Below are positions 7,287 through 16,055 of a stretch of 64,000 nt of DNA, piece by piece. Location: contig CANMZT010000002.1 of assembly GCA_947502405.1 (NCBI GenBank), positions 1-64,000 on the forward strand, in the 5' to 3' direction. The notes under the pieces are model-generated. The model was given only the letters and a program-made list of their open reading frames with translations, did no database searches and was not told the DNA's origin. The stretch's first letter is position 1, and the number at the start of each line of letters is the position of its first letter. This DNA is from an uncultured Algibacter sp. (GTDB lineage Bacteria > Bacteroidota > Bacteroidia > Flavobacteriales > Flavobacteriaceae). The position numbers and the translations under genes were made by a program.

Positions 7287-7348
7287 GTGCGATTGCTTTT
7301 CAGAATGTAGAGATTATAAGTCCGTTAGCTAAAAATAAAGCATATTAA
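7287..7348 (+). pseudogene. Duplicated oxyR 3' end (right copy of 40-bp direct repeat)
   Basis: Positions 7287-7326 repeat 3495-3534 with one mismatch. The reading continues AIAFQNVEIISPLAKNKAY-stop and then meets a strong terminator 1 nt into the stop. This is probably the original end of oxyR, displaced by the island at 3548-7286. Confidence 0.85.
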
Positions 7349-7375
7349 AAAAGCGACCCGTGGGTCGCTTTTTTT
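7347..7375. terminator. Bidirectional terminator (original oxyR terminator)
   Basis: AAAAAAGCGACCC-gt-GGGTCGCTTTTTTT. It serves the displaced oxyR tail on the plus strand and the 64-aa gene on the minus strand, whose stop lies inside it. Confidence 0.88.
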
Positions 7376-7568
7376 ATTTTAGATAAATTAAACATTGATT
7401 TAAATCTGGGTTTTGCTGTACCATTGATTGAATAAAAATTTTAAGCTCTTCAATCTCATAAGGCAGTAGTCTTTGTAATGCCTTTTGTACTTCTTTGCAA
7501 AACAACGTTGTATCAAAACTAACTTTATTAAGGACAGTTTTGGTATACTCTAGCATTGCTCTTGCCAT
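7374..7568 (-). CDS. Small conserved flavobacterial protein
   Basis: A 64-aa protein starting MARAMLEYTKTVL, with FCKEVQKALQRLLPYEIEELK in the middle. This type of short helical protein is widespread in Flavobacteriaceae genomes, to my knowledge without a known function. The ATG at 7566-7568 is the only sensible start. It has no signal peptide. It is convergent with the oxyR tail and shares its terminator. Confidence 0.72.
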   Translation of the reverse strand: MARAMLEYTKTVLNKVSFDTTLFCKEVQKALQRLLPYEIEELKIFIQSMVQQNPDLNQCLIYLK

Positions 7569-7790
7569 GTTCTTGTTAAGGTTTTAGGTTTAAATTAATA
7601 GTAGATTTTTTTATAGGCTCTTTTATTTAGAACTATAAATTTACTAAAAAATTATATTTAGTCTACTATTTTAATAGGACTTTAACACAATAAAAAGAAT
7701 TCTTAAAACTAATTATTCTTGAAAATCAAATTTATTGAAGCACGCCTTTTATTGCTATGTGCTTGGATTAAAAAAGATCTTTTTATTTAG

Positions 7791-7845
7791 ATTCCCGTTT
7801 TCACGGGAATGACAATTTCATCGGAAACTCCGATGCAAAACATCG
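7791..7845. repeat. Pair of palindromes, REP-like or terminator
   Basis: ATTCCCGT-tttc-ACGGGAAT (7791-7810) and CATCGGA-aac-TCCGATG (7819-7835), the latter overlapping CGATG-caaaa-CATCG. They lie just past the 3' end of the AIM24-type gene. Such ATTCCCG hairpins are common dispersed intergenic elements. No T-run follows in the gene's direction, so a simple terminator is less likely. Confidence 0.5.
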
Positions 7846-7860
7846 AAGAGTTTTCTTTAA

Positions 7861-8661
7861 TTAAAACCTGTTATCGCCGTCCAATAAATCTCCAATACCG
7901 CCTAAAATACTACCTTCTCCTTTGTCTTTACCTCCACCTCTTGGAGCTGATGCCAATACTCGTCCTGCAAGTCTGCTAAATGGTAAAGATTGTATATAAA
8001 CTGTTCCTGGACCTTGAAGCTTTGCAAAGAATAGACCTTCACCACCAAATACTGTGTTTTTAATACCGCCAACAAACTCAATATCATAATCTACAGTTTG
8101 ATCAAAGCCTACAATACAACCTGTGTCTACTCTTAAAGTTTCTCCTGCTTTTAGTTCTTTCATAGCCATTGTGCCTCCAGCATGTACAAATGCCATACCA
8201 TCGCCTTCTAATTTTTGCATGATGAAACCTTCGCCACCAAAAAGGCCACGACCTAATTTTTTTGAAAACTCAATACCTACACTTACACCTTTAGCAGCAC
8301 ATAAGAATGCATCTTTTTGACAGATAAATTTCCCGCCGAAACGCGATAAATCTATTGGGATAATCTTCCCAGGATATGGGGATGCAAATGATACGTTACG
8401 CTTGCCAACCAAATCGTTATAAAAGGCTGTCATGAATAAACTTTCTCCTGTGAGGATACGTTTTCCTGCTCCCAGAATTTTACCTAAAAAGCCTGTATCT
8501 TTTTGAGAGCCATCTCCAAAAATGGTTTCCATTTTAATGCCGTCGTCCATCATCATGAAGCTTCCTGCTTCGGCTACTACGCCTTCCTGTGGGTCTAGTT
8601 CAATTTCTACGTATTGCATTTCTTCGCCGTAGATGCGGTAATCTATTTCGTGTGATGTCAT
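7861..8661 (-). CDS. TIGR00266/AIM24 family protein
   Basis: A 266-aa protein of the AIM24 (TIGR00266) family: repeated beta-prism segments, the N-terminal [20 protein letters not shown], glycine-rich [16 protein letters not shown] and a Gly-rich C-terminal tail ([11 protein letters not shown]). Family length and order of segments are normal. Bacterial members have no established activity; the mitochondrial relative supports inner-membrane organisation. Cytoplasmic, no signal peptide. Stands alone, with the DUF4442 gene 139 nt upstream on the same strand. Confidence 0.88.
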   Translation of the reverse strand: MTSHEIDYRIYGEEMQYVEIELDPQEGVVAEAGSFMMMDDGIKMETIFGDGSQKDTGFLGKILGAGKRILTGESLFMTAFYNDLVGKRNVSFASPYPGKIIPIDLSRFGGKFICQKDAFLCAAKGVSVGIEFSKKLGRGLFGGEGFIMQKLEGDGMAFVHAGGTMAMKELKAGETLRVDTGCIVGFDQTVDYDIEFVGGIKNTVFGGEGLFFAKLQGPGTVYIQSLPFSRLAGRVLASAPRGGGKDKGEGSILGGIGDLLDGDNRF

Positions 8662-8800
8662 AATGTTATGTGTTGTTAAGTTGTTTTTTGTTAAGCTGTT
8701 TGCTCTTTACTGTTTATATGTTGCTTTGTTTTGGGTTTTGTTACATTTTATGTTTGTTGTTAAGTTGCAAGTCAACTAAACGACTTTTACGGTAAACATC

Positions 8801-9256
8801 TTAACTTTTAACTTTTACACTCCACTCAAAATTAAACGTTGAAACCACAACACCTTCTTCATTTACCCCAACAGATTGCATCCATAAGGTTTGCCCTTCT
8901 CCTGTTTCAATGGCTTTTTTAAGTACTTCATCAATCGCTTTTCCATCATTGCAGGTAAATCTTATTCTACCTGTAGCCTTTTTGGTAAATGTGGCATTAT
9001 TTGATGTGACTAACATAGAAATGCGTTTACCAGATTCTTGAATCTTACTAATCATTAATGCACCTGTTGAAAACTCTGCAGCCATACCTTGTACTGCCCA
9101 AAACATAGACTTAAATGGGTTTTGGTTTATCCATTTGAATTTAACTCCCACGATGCATTTCTCGTTATCTATTAGCTTAGTTCTTACACCACACAAATAG
9201 GCTGACGGCAGTTTAAACATAGTGTAAGTATTTAGTTTTCTTGGTGTTAATACCAT
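8801..9256 (-). CDS. DUF4442 hotdog-fold protein
   Basis: A 151-aa protein with the DUF4442 pattern: an N-terminal helix, FKWINQNPFKSMFWAVQGMAAEF and a central strand GRIRFTC. This family has the hotdog fold of acyl-CoA thioesterases (PaaI/YiiD relatives) and often lies in lipid or CoA contexts. The substrate is unknown. The start ATG at 9254-9256 gives the usual length. Divergent from the DUF4870 gene. Confidence 0.78.
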   Translation of the reverse strand: MVLTPRKLNTYTMFKLPSAYLCGVRTKLIDNEKCIVGVKFKWINQNPFKSMFWAVQGMAAEFSTGALMISKIQESGKRISMLVTSNNATFTKKATGRIRFTCNDGKAIDEVLKKAIETGEGQTLWMQSVGVNEEGVVVSTFNFEWSVKVKS

Positions 9257-9414
9257 TATATATCTTTTAATTTTTCACTAAGTTATGAAATAAAAAAACA
9301 TTTATAAATGTTAAAATTATGTTAATTTTTAGTACTATGTGTAACAAAGTACCTTCTTTTAGACATATATTTGCATAAGAAACTATTATATGTTTTAATC
9401 AATCATCAAAAATC

Positions 9415-9861
9415 ATGTTAGACAATCATCAAAAAAACATTGCCACATTTATTCATTTATCTACCTTTAGTAGATTCTTTATTCCGTTTGGAAATTTTAT
9501 TGGGCCTATTGTATTATGGAGTGCTAATAAAGAGAAATCTGAGTTTATTGACACACACGGGAAACAGGCTATAAATTTTCAGATTAGTGTTTTTCTGTAT
9601 GCTATAATTTTAGGAACATTAACGATTCCGCTTTTTATTTTTAAAATTTTTAATGGCATTGATTTTATAGATTTTCATGGTTTTGAGAGTTTCCATATTA
9701 ATATTGGTAAGCCTTCGCCTCTGCTTTATATAGGTGGCGCTTTAGGTGCTTTTGCAGTAATTGGTTTTATTATTGAATTGACACTTATTGTTGTTGCGAG
9801 TTTGAAGGCTAGAGATGGGCAGGTATATAAATACCCTTTTACTATTAATTTTTTAAAATGA
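9415..9861 (+). CDS. DUF4870 membrane protein
   Basis: A 148-aa integral membrane protein with three or four hydrophobic segments. The family marker is the segment DTHGKQAINFQIS after a first membrane span (IPFGNFIGPIVLW), typical of DUF4870/Tic20-like proteins. A TATATTTG box at 9366-9373 may be its -7 element. Role unknown; the family is common in Bacteroidota and Firmicutes. Confidence 0.82.
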   Translation: MLDNHQKNIATFIHLSTFSRFFIPFGNFIGPIVLWSANKEKSEFIDTHGKQAINFQISVFLYAIILGTLTIPLFIFKIFNGIDFIDFHGFESFHINIGKPSPLLYIGGALGAFAVIGFIIELTLIVVASLKARDGQVYKYPFTINFLK

Positions 9862-10162
9862 TATAATGTTTATGAAAGCCAATAGTTAGCAAATATGCCC
9901 ACGTTAGGGATTGAACGGCATGTTTGAGCTCCCCGACGAAGGAGGGAGCGAGTAGTGAAAGCCCGACCCCTTGTGGGTAACGCCCAAATAAAAAAAATAA
10001 AAATTTCATCAATTATAATCATCAATCAAATCAATTAAAAAATGAACAGTTTCACAACATTAAACGAATGACACTATGAAATGAGCAACTCAAAAAATTA
10101 AATGTTTAATCTAGAGTTTAATGCGAATTACATTTGACTTCTAAAAAAATTTAAATCAACAA
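9862..10162. repeat. Intergenic region with a GC-rich structured repeat-like element (9897-9985)
   Basis: Inside an AT-rich gap lies a sharply GC-richer block of about 90 bp, beginning GCCCACGTTAGGGATTG and ending GGGTAACGCCC, with a central hairpin GCTCCC-N10-GGGAGC (9928-9949). Its composition contrasts with all neighbours. Blocks of this type recur between genes in flavobacterial genomes as dispersed elements of unknown role; that is recollection, not a search. The remainder up to 10162 shows nothing but the presumed padR promoter. Confidence 0.42.
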
Positions 10163-10504
10163 ATGAAAATAGAAAACACAAAAGCACAAATGCGTAAAGG
10201 GGTTTTGGAATTCTGCATACTATCTGTTTTAAAAGACGACGATGCTTATGTAGCAGAAATACTGGGCACCTTAAAAGATGCGAAGTTGCTGGTAGTTGAA
10301 GGGACAATTTACCCATTACTAACTCGACTTAAGAACGCAGGACTTTTAAATTACAGATGGGAAGAATCGACCTCTGGACCTCCAAGAAAATATTATGGCT
10401 TAACCGAAACGGGTAAATTATTTTTAAAGGAATTAGCCACTACTTGGAGTGAATTACACAATGCAGTAACTATAGTAACAAGCCAAAAAACAACAAAGAA
10501 ATGA
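10163..10504 (+). CDS. PadR-family transcriptional regulator
   Basis: A 113-aa PadR-type winged helix protein: MRKGVLEFCILSVL at the N-terminus, VEGTIYPLLTRLKNAGLL as the recognition part and SGPPRKYYGLTETG as the wing. It overlaps the next gene by 4 nt (ATGA), so it is translationally coupled to the PspC-domain protein. In Bacteroidota such PadR genes usually precede PspC/DUF2807 genes and are thought to repress that envelope-stress-like operon. Probable autorepressor. Confidence 0.92.
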   Translation: MKIENTKAQMRKGVLEFCILSVLKDDDAYVAEILGTLKDAKLLVVEGTIYPLLTRLKNAGLLNYRWEESTSGPPRKYYGLTETGKLFLKELATTWSELHNAVTIVTSQKTTKK

Positions 10505-12294
10505 ATAAAACAGTCAACATAAATTTAGCAGGTATATTTTTTCATATAGATGAAGATGCGTACTTAAAATTACAACGCTATCTGGAGGCTATAAAACGTT
10601 CATTTACAGACTCGCAAGGTAGATCTGAAATTATAGCGGATATAGAAGCTCGTATTGCCGAACTTTTTAACGAGCGCGTGCAAAACGATAAACAGGTTAT
10701 ACGAATTAAAGAGGTGGATGAAGTCATCTCGATTATGGGACAACCTGAAGATTACTTAGTGGATGATGAAATTTTTGAAGATGAACCTAAAACATCTTAC
10801 AGAAGCAGTAAATCATCATCTCCTTCTAGAAAGTTATTTAGGGATACTGATAACTCTTATATTGGTGGTGTATCTTCTGGATTAGCTCATTATTTTGGTA
10901 TTGATGCTATTTGGATACGCTTAGCTTGGATTCTTCTAATTTTTGGAGCAGGTACTGGTATTTTACTATACATTTTACTTTGGGTGTTAGTTCCTGAAGC
11001 TAAAACTACCACTGAAAAGTTAATGATGACGGGGGAACCTGTTAACATTAGCAATATTGAAAAAAAAATTAAAGATGGGTTTGATACAGTAACTGAAACT
11101 GTTGGTGATGTTGCGAAAAATGTATCGGATTCTGTATCTAATGCTGCCAAAAACATTGATGTAAAAAAAACTGGTAACTCGATAAAATCGTCGTCAAGAA
11201 CTTTTTTTGATACCATTGGGGATGTTATTATGTTTTTCTTCAAGGTTTTTGCAAAATTTATTGGGGTTATCCTTATAATTACTGGAGCTGCTGCTTTAAT
11301 TGGCTTAATTATCGGGTTGTTCTCATTAGGTGTTGCTGATATTATACATATTCCAGGATTAGATATGGTTGAACTTGTTAATGCAGGAGAAACCCCTATT
11401 TGGCTTGTATCCTTATTAACATTTTTTGCTTTTGGAATTCCGTTCTTCTTCTTGTTTTATCTCGGACTGAAGATTCTTATAAACAACTTAAAATCTATAG
11501 GAAATGTTGCAAAATTTACCTTATTAGGATTATGGTTAGTTTCCATTATAGCTTTAATTGTTGTAGGTGTAAGACAAGCTAGTGAACATGCTTTTGAAGA
11601 GAGCTACACGGAAAAAACAGAATTACCGATTACAGCAAATGACACTTTAAATATTAAAATGGTGAATAGTGATAATTTTAATGCAGACACACATCGCCAT
11701 AATAGATTTAAACTTGCATATAATGATAACGGTGATAAAGTATTATACTCTTCGGATATTGATATTATTATAAAATCTACAACAGACTCTTTAGCAAAAA
11801 TTGGAATTAGAAAACGGGCTGATGCCAGTAATTATGAAAAAGCTATTGAGCGTGCTAAAAATATTGATTATGGCTTTGAGCTTAAAGACAATACTTTACT
11901 ATTAAACTCTTATTTAACCACCAATCCAGAGAATAAGTTTAGCGATCAGGAAGTGGATGTTATACTTTACTTGCCAGAAAACACTATAGCTTATTTTAAT
12001 AATAGTACTAGAAACTATTTACACTATCGTACTTATGATGGTAACATTGTTTCTAGAGATAAGACCAACCATTATTTAAGAATTGGTTATGATGAGGCTG
12101 AATGCTTAGATTGTCCTGAGGAAGATTTTGACGTAAAGGTAGATACACCTAATTTAAAAATCAATGATGATGGTGTAGAAATTCAAGCTGATGATGTCCA
12201 TTTAAAAATAGATGAAAACGGAATAAAAGCAGAAGCTGAAGATGTAAATGTTAATATTAACTCTGAAGGTGTCGATATAAAATCTGAAGACTAA
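10501..12294 (+). CDS. PspC-domain membrane protein with DUF2807-like tail
   Basis: A 597-aa protein. Residues about 1-85 are a cytoplasmic segment ending in a conserved IxxIMGQPEDYL motif. Residues 118-165 form the PspC domain (YIGGVSSGLAHYFGID then a membrane span). Two or three further membrane spans follow at about 245-350, and the rest is an extracytoplasmic beta-rich region. The C-terminus carries three 16-residue repeats of the form LKINDDGVEIQADD. PspC proteins belong to phage-shock/envelope-stress responses. Co-transcribed with padR and with two DUF2807 genes downstream. Confidence 0.9.
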   Translation: MNKTVNINLAGIFFHIDEDAYLKLQRYLEAIKRSFTDSQGRSEIIADIEARIAELFNERVQNDKQVIRIKEVDEVISIMGQPEDYLVDDEIFEDEPKTSYRSSKSSSPSRKLFRDTDNSYIGGVSSGLAHYFGIDAIWIRLAWILLIFGAGTGILLYILLWVLVPEAKTTTEKLMMTGEPVNISNIEKKIKDGFDTVTETVGDVAKNVSDSVSNAAKNIDVKKTGNSIKSSSRTFFDTIGDVIMFFFKVFAKFIGVILIITGAAALIGLIIGLFSLGVADIIHIPGLDMVELVNAGETPIWLVSLLTFFAFGIPFFFLFYLGLKILINNLKSIGNVAKFTLLGLWLVSIIALIVVGVRQASEHAFEESYTEKTELPITANDTLNIKMVNSDNFNADTHRHNRFKLAYNDNGDKVLYSSDIDIIIKSTTDSLAKIGIRKRADASNYEKAIERAKNIDYGFELKDNTLLLNSYLTTNPENKFSDQEVDVILYLPENTIAYFNNSTRNYLHYRTYDGNIVSRDKTNHYLRIGYDEAECLDCPEEDFDVKVDTPNLKINDDGVEIQADDVHLKIDENGIKAEAEDVNVNINSEGVDIKSED

Positions 12295-12422
12295 TACAAC
12301 TCATCATATAAAAACAACAATTCGGATATTTAATTTATTAAAACAAAGTCTGTAATTAGATATTTGAAGCACCATTAATCATCATACTGAAATAAATTCA
12401 GCACAATAAAAACAAAACAATC

Positions 12423-13151
12423 ATGTCAACTCTAATCAAATTAATTATTGCCACCGTATTAAGCTTAACGCTTTTTTCATGTAATTTCGATGTAAACTTT
12501 AACTCTGGAGTTAGAGGAAATGGAGATGTAATTACTGAAGACCGGAACGTTAGTACTTCTTTCTCGTCAATTAAAGCAACTGAAGGTTTAGATGTTTATT
12601 TAACACAAAGTGACACCGAAAGCATAACTGTTGAAGCAGATGAAAACTTACAAGAACTCATTTTAACAGAAATTGAAGATGGTGTTTTAAAGATTCATAC
12701 TAAACAAAATATTGGTAGAGCCACTTCAAAACGTGTTAATGTTAGTTTTAGAAATATCTCAAGCATTATTTCCACTAGCGGTAGCGATGTATATTCAACA
12801 AATACCATTAATGCAGATAGATTGAATTTAAAATCTACCAGCGGTAGTGATATGAAGCTAGACGTTAATACTTCTTTGTTACATTGCAAATCAACAAGTG
12901 GTAGTGATTTAAAAGTCTCAGGCAAAACCATAAAATTAGTTGCTGAAGCTACTAGCGGAAGTGATATAAAAGCTGCCGATTTAAGAGCTGAATCTAGTGA
13001 AGTTAAAGCTACCAGTGGTGCTGATATTACTGTTAATACCACAAAAGAATTAACCGCAAGAGCTACAAGTGGAGGCGACGTTAAATATTATGGAAACCCT
13101 GAAAAGGTTGATAAAAGTGATAGCGCTTCTGGTAGTATTAGACAGAAATAG
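12423..13151 (+). CDS. DUF2807 (head-GIN) lipoprotein
   Basis: A 242-aa predicted lipoprotein (LTLFSC with Cys20). The mature part is a DUF2807 'putative auto-transporter adhesin, head GIN' domain, a right-handed beta-helix made visible by six recurrences of TSGSD (or TSGAD/TSGGD), one per turn. Family members are surface or periplasmic with no known reaction. Third gene of the PadR-PspC cluster, 128 nt after the PspC gene. Confidence 0.9.
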   Translation: MSTLIKLIIATVLSLTLFSCNFDVNFNSGVRGNGDVITEDRNVSTSFSSIKATEGLDVYLTQSDTESITVEADENLQELILTEIEDGVLKIHTKQNIGRATSKRVNVSFRNISSIISTSGSDVYSTNTINADRLNLKSTSGSDMKLDVNTSLLHCKSTSGSDLKVSGKTIKLVAEATSGSDIKAADLRAESSEVKATSGADITVNTTKELTARATSGGDVKYYGNPEKVDKSDSASGSIRQK

Positions 13152-13300
13152 TCTATAATATTGCAACCAACTGATTTCAAAAACCATTTCATACTTTTTA
13201 ATAAAAGTTTGGAGTGGTTTTTGTTTTACATTTGTTAGTGACTAATTAGATGCCTATGTGTCTAATTTGTAACATTTAAGCAATTAATCTATTTCAAAAA

Positions 13301-14137
13301 ATGAAAAAAATCCTAACACTTCTTTTTTTTGGTTTATTGTCTTTTTCATTTTGTTACGCGCAAAGTTCTGAAAAAATAAAAGGCAATAGAAATGTAACCA
13401 CAATTCAAACAAATATTGAATCTTACCATACGATAGCTTTAGACGAAGATTTTGAAGTTGAAATTATTTATGATAGAAACCCTTATGTTGAAATTGAAAC
13501 AGATGAAAATCTACACGAGTTTATAGAATTTCAAGTTATTGATAGCGTACTTACTTTTAATAAAACCATTAAAATCACTTCAAAAAAACGATTGAATATT
13601 AAAGTAACTTATAATGATGCTTTAAAGCATATTGAAACTACAGATAATGCTGAAATATTATCATTAGCCACTATGGATTTAGAAAATGGGACATTAAAAA
13701 CTAGAGGTTCATCAAAAGCTGGTTTAACTATAAAATCTAATAATTTTGATTTTAGTAGTGATGATAAGTCTAAAGTAAAACTAAACTTAACATCTGAAAA
13801 TTGTATTTTAAATTTGAGCGGAAACAGTAAATTAGAAGCGCTGATTAATACAACAGATATTTCTGCGACACTATATCAACGCGCCAATGCTAATATTGAA
13901 GGCACTAGCGAAATTGCAAAATTAGACTTAGATAATAATACACAATTCAATGGAAAAAACTTTACAATTAATACTTGTGAAGTACTTTGTGAAATTAGTA
14001 GTGATGCCTATCTTGAAGTTTTAGATAATATTACTATTGATGCTTCAGGCAACAGCAGTATTAACCTTTATGGAAATCCTAAAATTATAATCAATAAACT
14101 TACTGATACAACTAAACTTCAGAAGAAAGTAAAGTAA
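13301..14137 (+). CDS. DUF2807 (head-GIN) secreted protein
   Basis: A 278-aa protein with a Sec signal peptide (MKKILTLLFFGLLSFSFCYAQ). It shares with its upstream neighbour the segment V-x-IETDENLHEFIEFQV and regularly spaced beta-helix turns, but the TSGSD motif is replaced by degenerate Ser/Asn turns (DNAE, RGSSKA, SGNSK). It is thus a diverged paralogue, exported by signal peptidase I rather than as a lipoprotein. Ends before a strong bidirectional terminator. Confidence 0.85.
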   Translation: MKKILTLLFFGLLSFSFCYAQSSEKIKGNRNVTTIQTNIESYHTIALDEDFEVEIIYDRNPYVEIETDENLHEFIEFQVIDSVLTFNKTIKITSKKRLNIKVTYNDALKHIETTDNAEILSLATMDLENGTLKTRGSSKAGLTIKSNNFDFSSDDKSKVKLNLTSENCILNLSGNSKLEALINTTDISATLYQRANANIEGTSEIAKLDLDNNTQFNGKNFTINTCEVLCEISSDAYLEVLDNITIDASGNSSINLYGNPKIIINKLTDTTKLQKKVK

Positions 14138-14176
14138 TATATCTTAAATAAATATTTACAACGGTAAATATTGGTT

Positions 14177-14211
14177 AAAAAAAAGTCAAGAATTAATTCT
14201 TGACTTTTTTT
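14177..14211. terminator. Strong bidirectional terminator
   Basis: A-run, AGTCAAGAATT / AATTCTTGACT, T-run. Separates the plus-strand PadR-PspC-DUF2807 cluster from the minus-strand transporter operon. Confidence 0.9.
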
Positions 14212-14220
14212 ATTTATAAA

Positions 14221-14391
14221 CTATTCATCTTCTTTCAACCAGAAAGGTGTAGTTACAAACCATATAATAGTTCCTATTAACATAAGTGTTTTCATAGTGG
14301 TCTCCTCTATTGTACCCATGTATGAAAGTATGCCTACTAGTAATATCAAGATACCTATTGATAAACTACTAATTAATTTTAATATTTTCAT
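14221..14391 (-). CDS. Small two-span membrane protein partnered with NCS1 transporter
   Basis: A 56-aa protein, too short for standard calling. ATG at 14389-14391, stop TAG at 14221-14223. The N-terminal span is LISSLSIGILILLVGILSY and the second is KTLMLIGTIIWFVTTPFW, separated by an acidic loop TIEETT and ending KEDE. It begins 3 nt after the transporter stop, so it is almost certainly co-translated with it. Small proteins of this shape often accompany bacterial symporters as accessory subunits. No family name can be given with confidence. Confidence 0.7.
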   Translation of the reverse strand: MKILKLISSLSIGILILLVGILSYMGTIEETTMKTLMLIGTIIWFVTTPFWLKEDE

Positions 14392-14394
14392 AAT

Positions 14395-15786
14395 TTAAGA
14401 TTTTTGAAGTTTCATAATAAGTACATATAACACACTGGATGCAATCCAACAAGGTATTACTGCATAAGCAGGAAATAAACCTTTAGCAAAGATAAAGTAT
14501 AAGCCTAAAGCTACGGGAATAACCCAAGCCAATAAAACAGCTACATTAAAACTAGATCCTTTTTCGTCTGCATAGTCTTCTGTAAAGCCCATCTTTTTTG
14601 CTAAATAATGGTTAACAAAAATAACACCTCCCATAGGTCCTAAAATCGTACCATATAAGCCTACAAAGTCAAGTAATTTGCTTGAAAGTGTTGGAAAAAT
14701 ACCGGCTATTGTTGCTACAACACCCGCTAAAATAACACCTGAATACGCTTTAGACTTGGAAGAGAATAAACTTTGAAAAGCCAAACCTGCCCTATAAATG
14801 GTAGGATTAGCGGTTGTCCAACCCGCAATAATCACACAGATAATTCCTGTCCAACCTACTACGCTCCATGCTAAAGCACCTGGATTCGCAGAAATTTCTC
14901 CTGTTAATTTAATTTGAGCTGCAAGCATAAATGAAGCACAAATCCATGCCATATAATGCCCTAAAAACATCCCAATAGCTGGCCCCCATCCTGCACGACT
15001 ATCTTTAGCAAAACGCATAATACTTAAATCAGACATTCCAAAGTGCATTGCAGCATTACATAACCATGCAAAAATTACAATTTTCCAAAAACCAAAATCT
15101 ACCTTACCATTAATGGATTGTACTACACTAATTCCTTTATCCCATTCTGTTATTAAACTTTTCCAAGAATCAACGTCCATTTGCGCTAGTGCTGATATAC
15201 CACATGCTGCAAAAACAACAATCATCCAAGGTGCCGCAATATTTGCAAACTTAGAAACCATATTATAACCAGCTGCGGCTACAATAGTCATTATTATACC
15301 TACAATAATTACAATAATTGAAAAAGCTGTACTACTTAAGCCAAAAATACTCTCAGGAACAGAGAAGCTTACTCCGAAAGGAACCCCAACAGCACTTGCC
15401 GAAACCGTAATCATAGCTCCAGCTAAAAAGCAGAAAAGGACACCATTAACAACATTATAAACCTTTACTAAATGTTTTCCTGCAATTTTTTCTAATTGAT
15501 AATATAGGGTGAGTTTTTTTGATACTGCAATAGGAGCTACTATATATCTCCAAGTAAGTAAGGCTAGAATATTACCAATAAATAACCCTAGTATTAAATC
15601 TTTCAAACTGGCACCTGCTGCTAAAAACAAAGGTCCAATCATAAATTCAGTACCAGCAGCATGCTCACCTGCATACATTCCTAAAAATGATTTCCATCCT
15701 TTTAGTCTGGATGCGGGAACAGGGGTTCTTTCAAATTCACCAGCTGCCAATTCTTCGATATCGCCTTCAATAACTTGTTGACTCAT
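14395..15786 (-). CDS. NCS1-type nucleobase:cation symporter-like transporter
   Basis: A 463-aa membrane protein with about 12 hydrophobic segments after an acidic cytoplasmic N-terminus (EGDIEELAAGEFERTPVP). The arrangement and motifs (AGEHAAGTEFMIGPLFLAAG, the NAAMHFGMSD stretch and the GWTTANPTIYRAG loop) place it in the NCS1 purine/cytosine permease family. However, it is divergently transcribed from lutABC and has the same activator site and -7 box as the rhamnose and lactate genes. A substrate from this pathway (rhamnose, lactate or a related compound) is therefore plausible, but this is inference. A 56-aa membrane protein follows. Confidence 0.78.
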   Translation of the reverse strand: MSQQVIEGDIEELAAGEFERTPVPASRLKGWKSFLGMYAGEHAAGTEFMIGPLFLAAGASLKDLILGLFIGNILALLTWRYIVAPIAVSKKLTLYYQLEKIAGKHLVKVYNVVNGVLFCFLAGAMITVSASAVGVPFGVSFSVPESIFGLSSTAFSIIVIIVGIIMTIVAAAGYNMVSKFANIAAPWMIVVFAACGISALAQMDVDSWKSLITEWDKGISVVQSINGKVDFGFWKIVIFAWLCNAAMHFGMSDLSIMRFAKDSRAGWGPAIGMFLGHYMAWICASFMLAAQIKLTGEISANPGALAWSVVGWTGIICVIIAGWTTANPTIYRAGLAFQSLFSSKSKAYSGVILAGVVATIAGIFPTLSSKLLDFVGLYGTILGPMGGVIFVNHYLAKKMGFTEDYADEKGSSFNVAVLLAWVIPVALGLYFIFAKGLFPAYAVIPCWIASSVLYVLIMKLQKS

Positions 15787-15853
15787 AATTACATTTAGTT
15801 TTGGTTAGTAATTTTTTAATAACGTACAATGTACTTAAATTATACGGTGAAAA

Positions 15854-15899
15854 CGAAAATATGATGTCCTGTAGGTTTTTGCATCCTGTACTGTTATGC
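15854..15899 (-). promoter_or_regulatory. Activator-type promoter of the NCS1 transporter
   Basis: On the minus strand: core CAGTACAGGAT (15883-15893), a 21-nt spacer, then TATTTTCG (15854-15861) in place of TANNTTTG. The upstream half of the direct repeat is degenerate. An additional TCCTGT hexamer lies inside the spacer (15867-15872). Start codon 67 nt beyond the -7 box. Confidence 0.65.
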
Positions 15900-15984
15900 T
15901 TAATGAATATCAGTAAATTTATTTAAAGTATTAAATAAAATGAATAATAAGACACTGATAAAAGTCGAAAAATACCCTGATAAT

Positions 15985-16030
15985 ACAGGTCAGAACAGGA
16001 TGGATTTACTTTAAATTTTAGATAGTTTTA
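15985..16030 (+). promoter_or_regulatory. Activator-type promoter of lutABC
   Basis: ACAGGTCAGAACAGGAT (15985-16001), exactly 21 nt, then TAGTTTTA (16023-16030) as -7 box. Start of lutA 25 nt further on. Same order and orientation as four other promoters in the window. Confidence 0.75.
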
Positions 16031-16055
16031 ACTAACTAAAACCACGCAAAACCAA

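Noticed and set aside
10890-13042. Minus-strand frames opposite the PspC and DUF2807 genes
   Set aside because: They are low-complexity reflections of repetitive beta-helix coding sequence on the plus strand.
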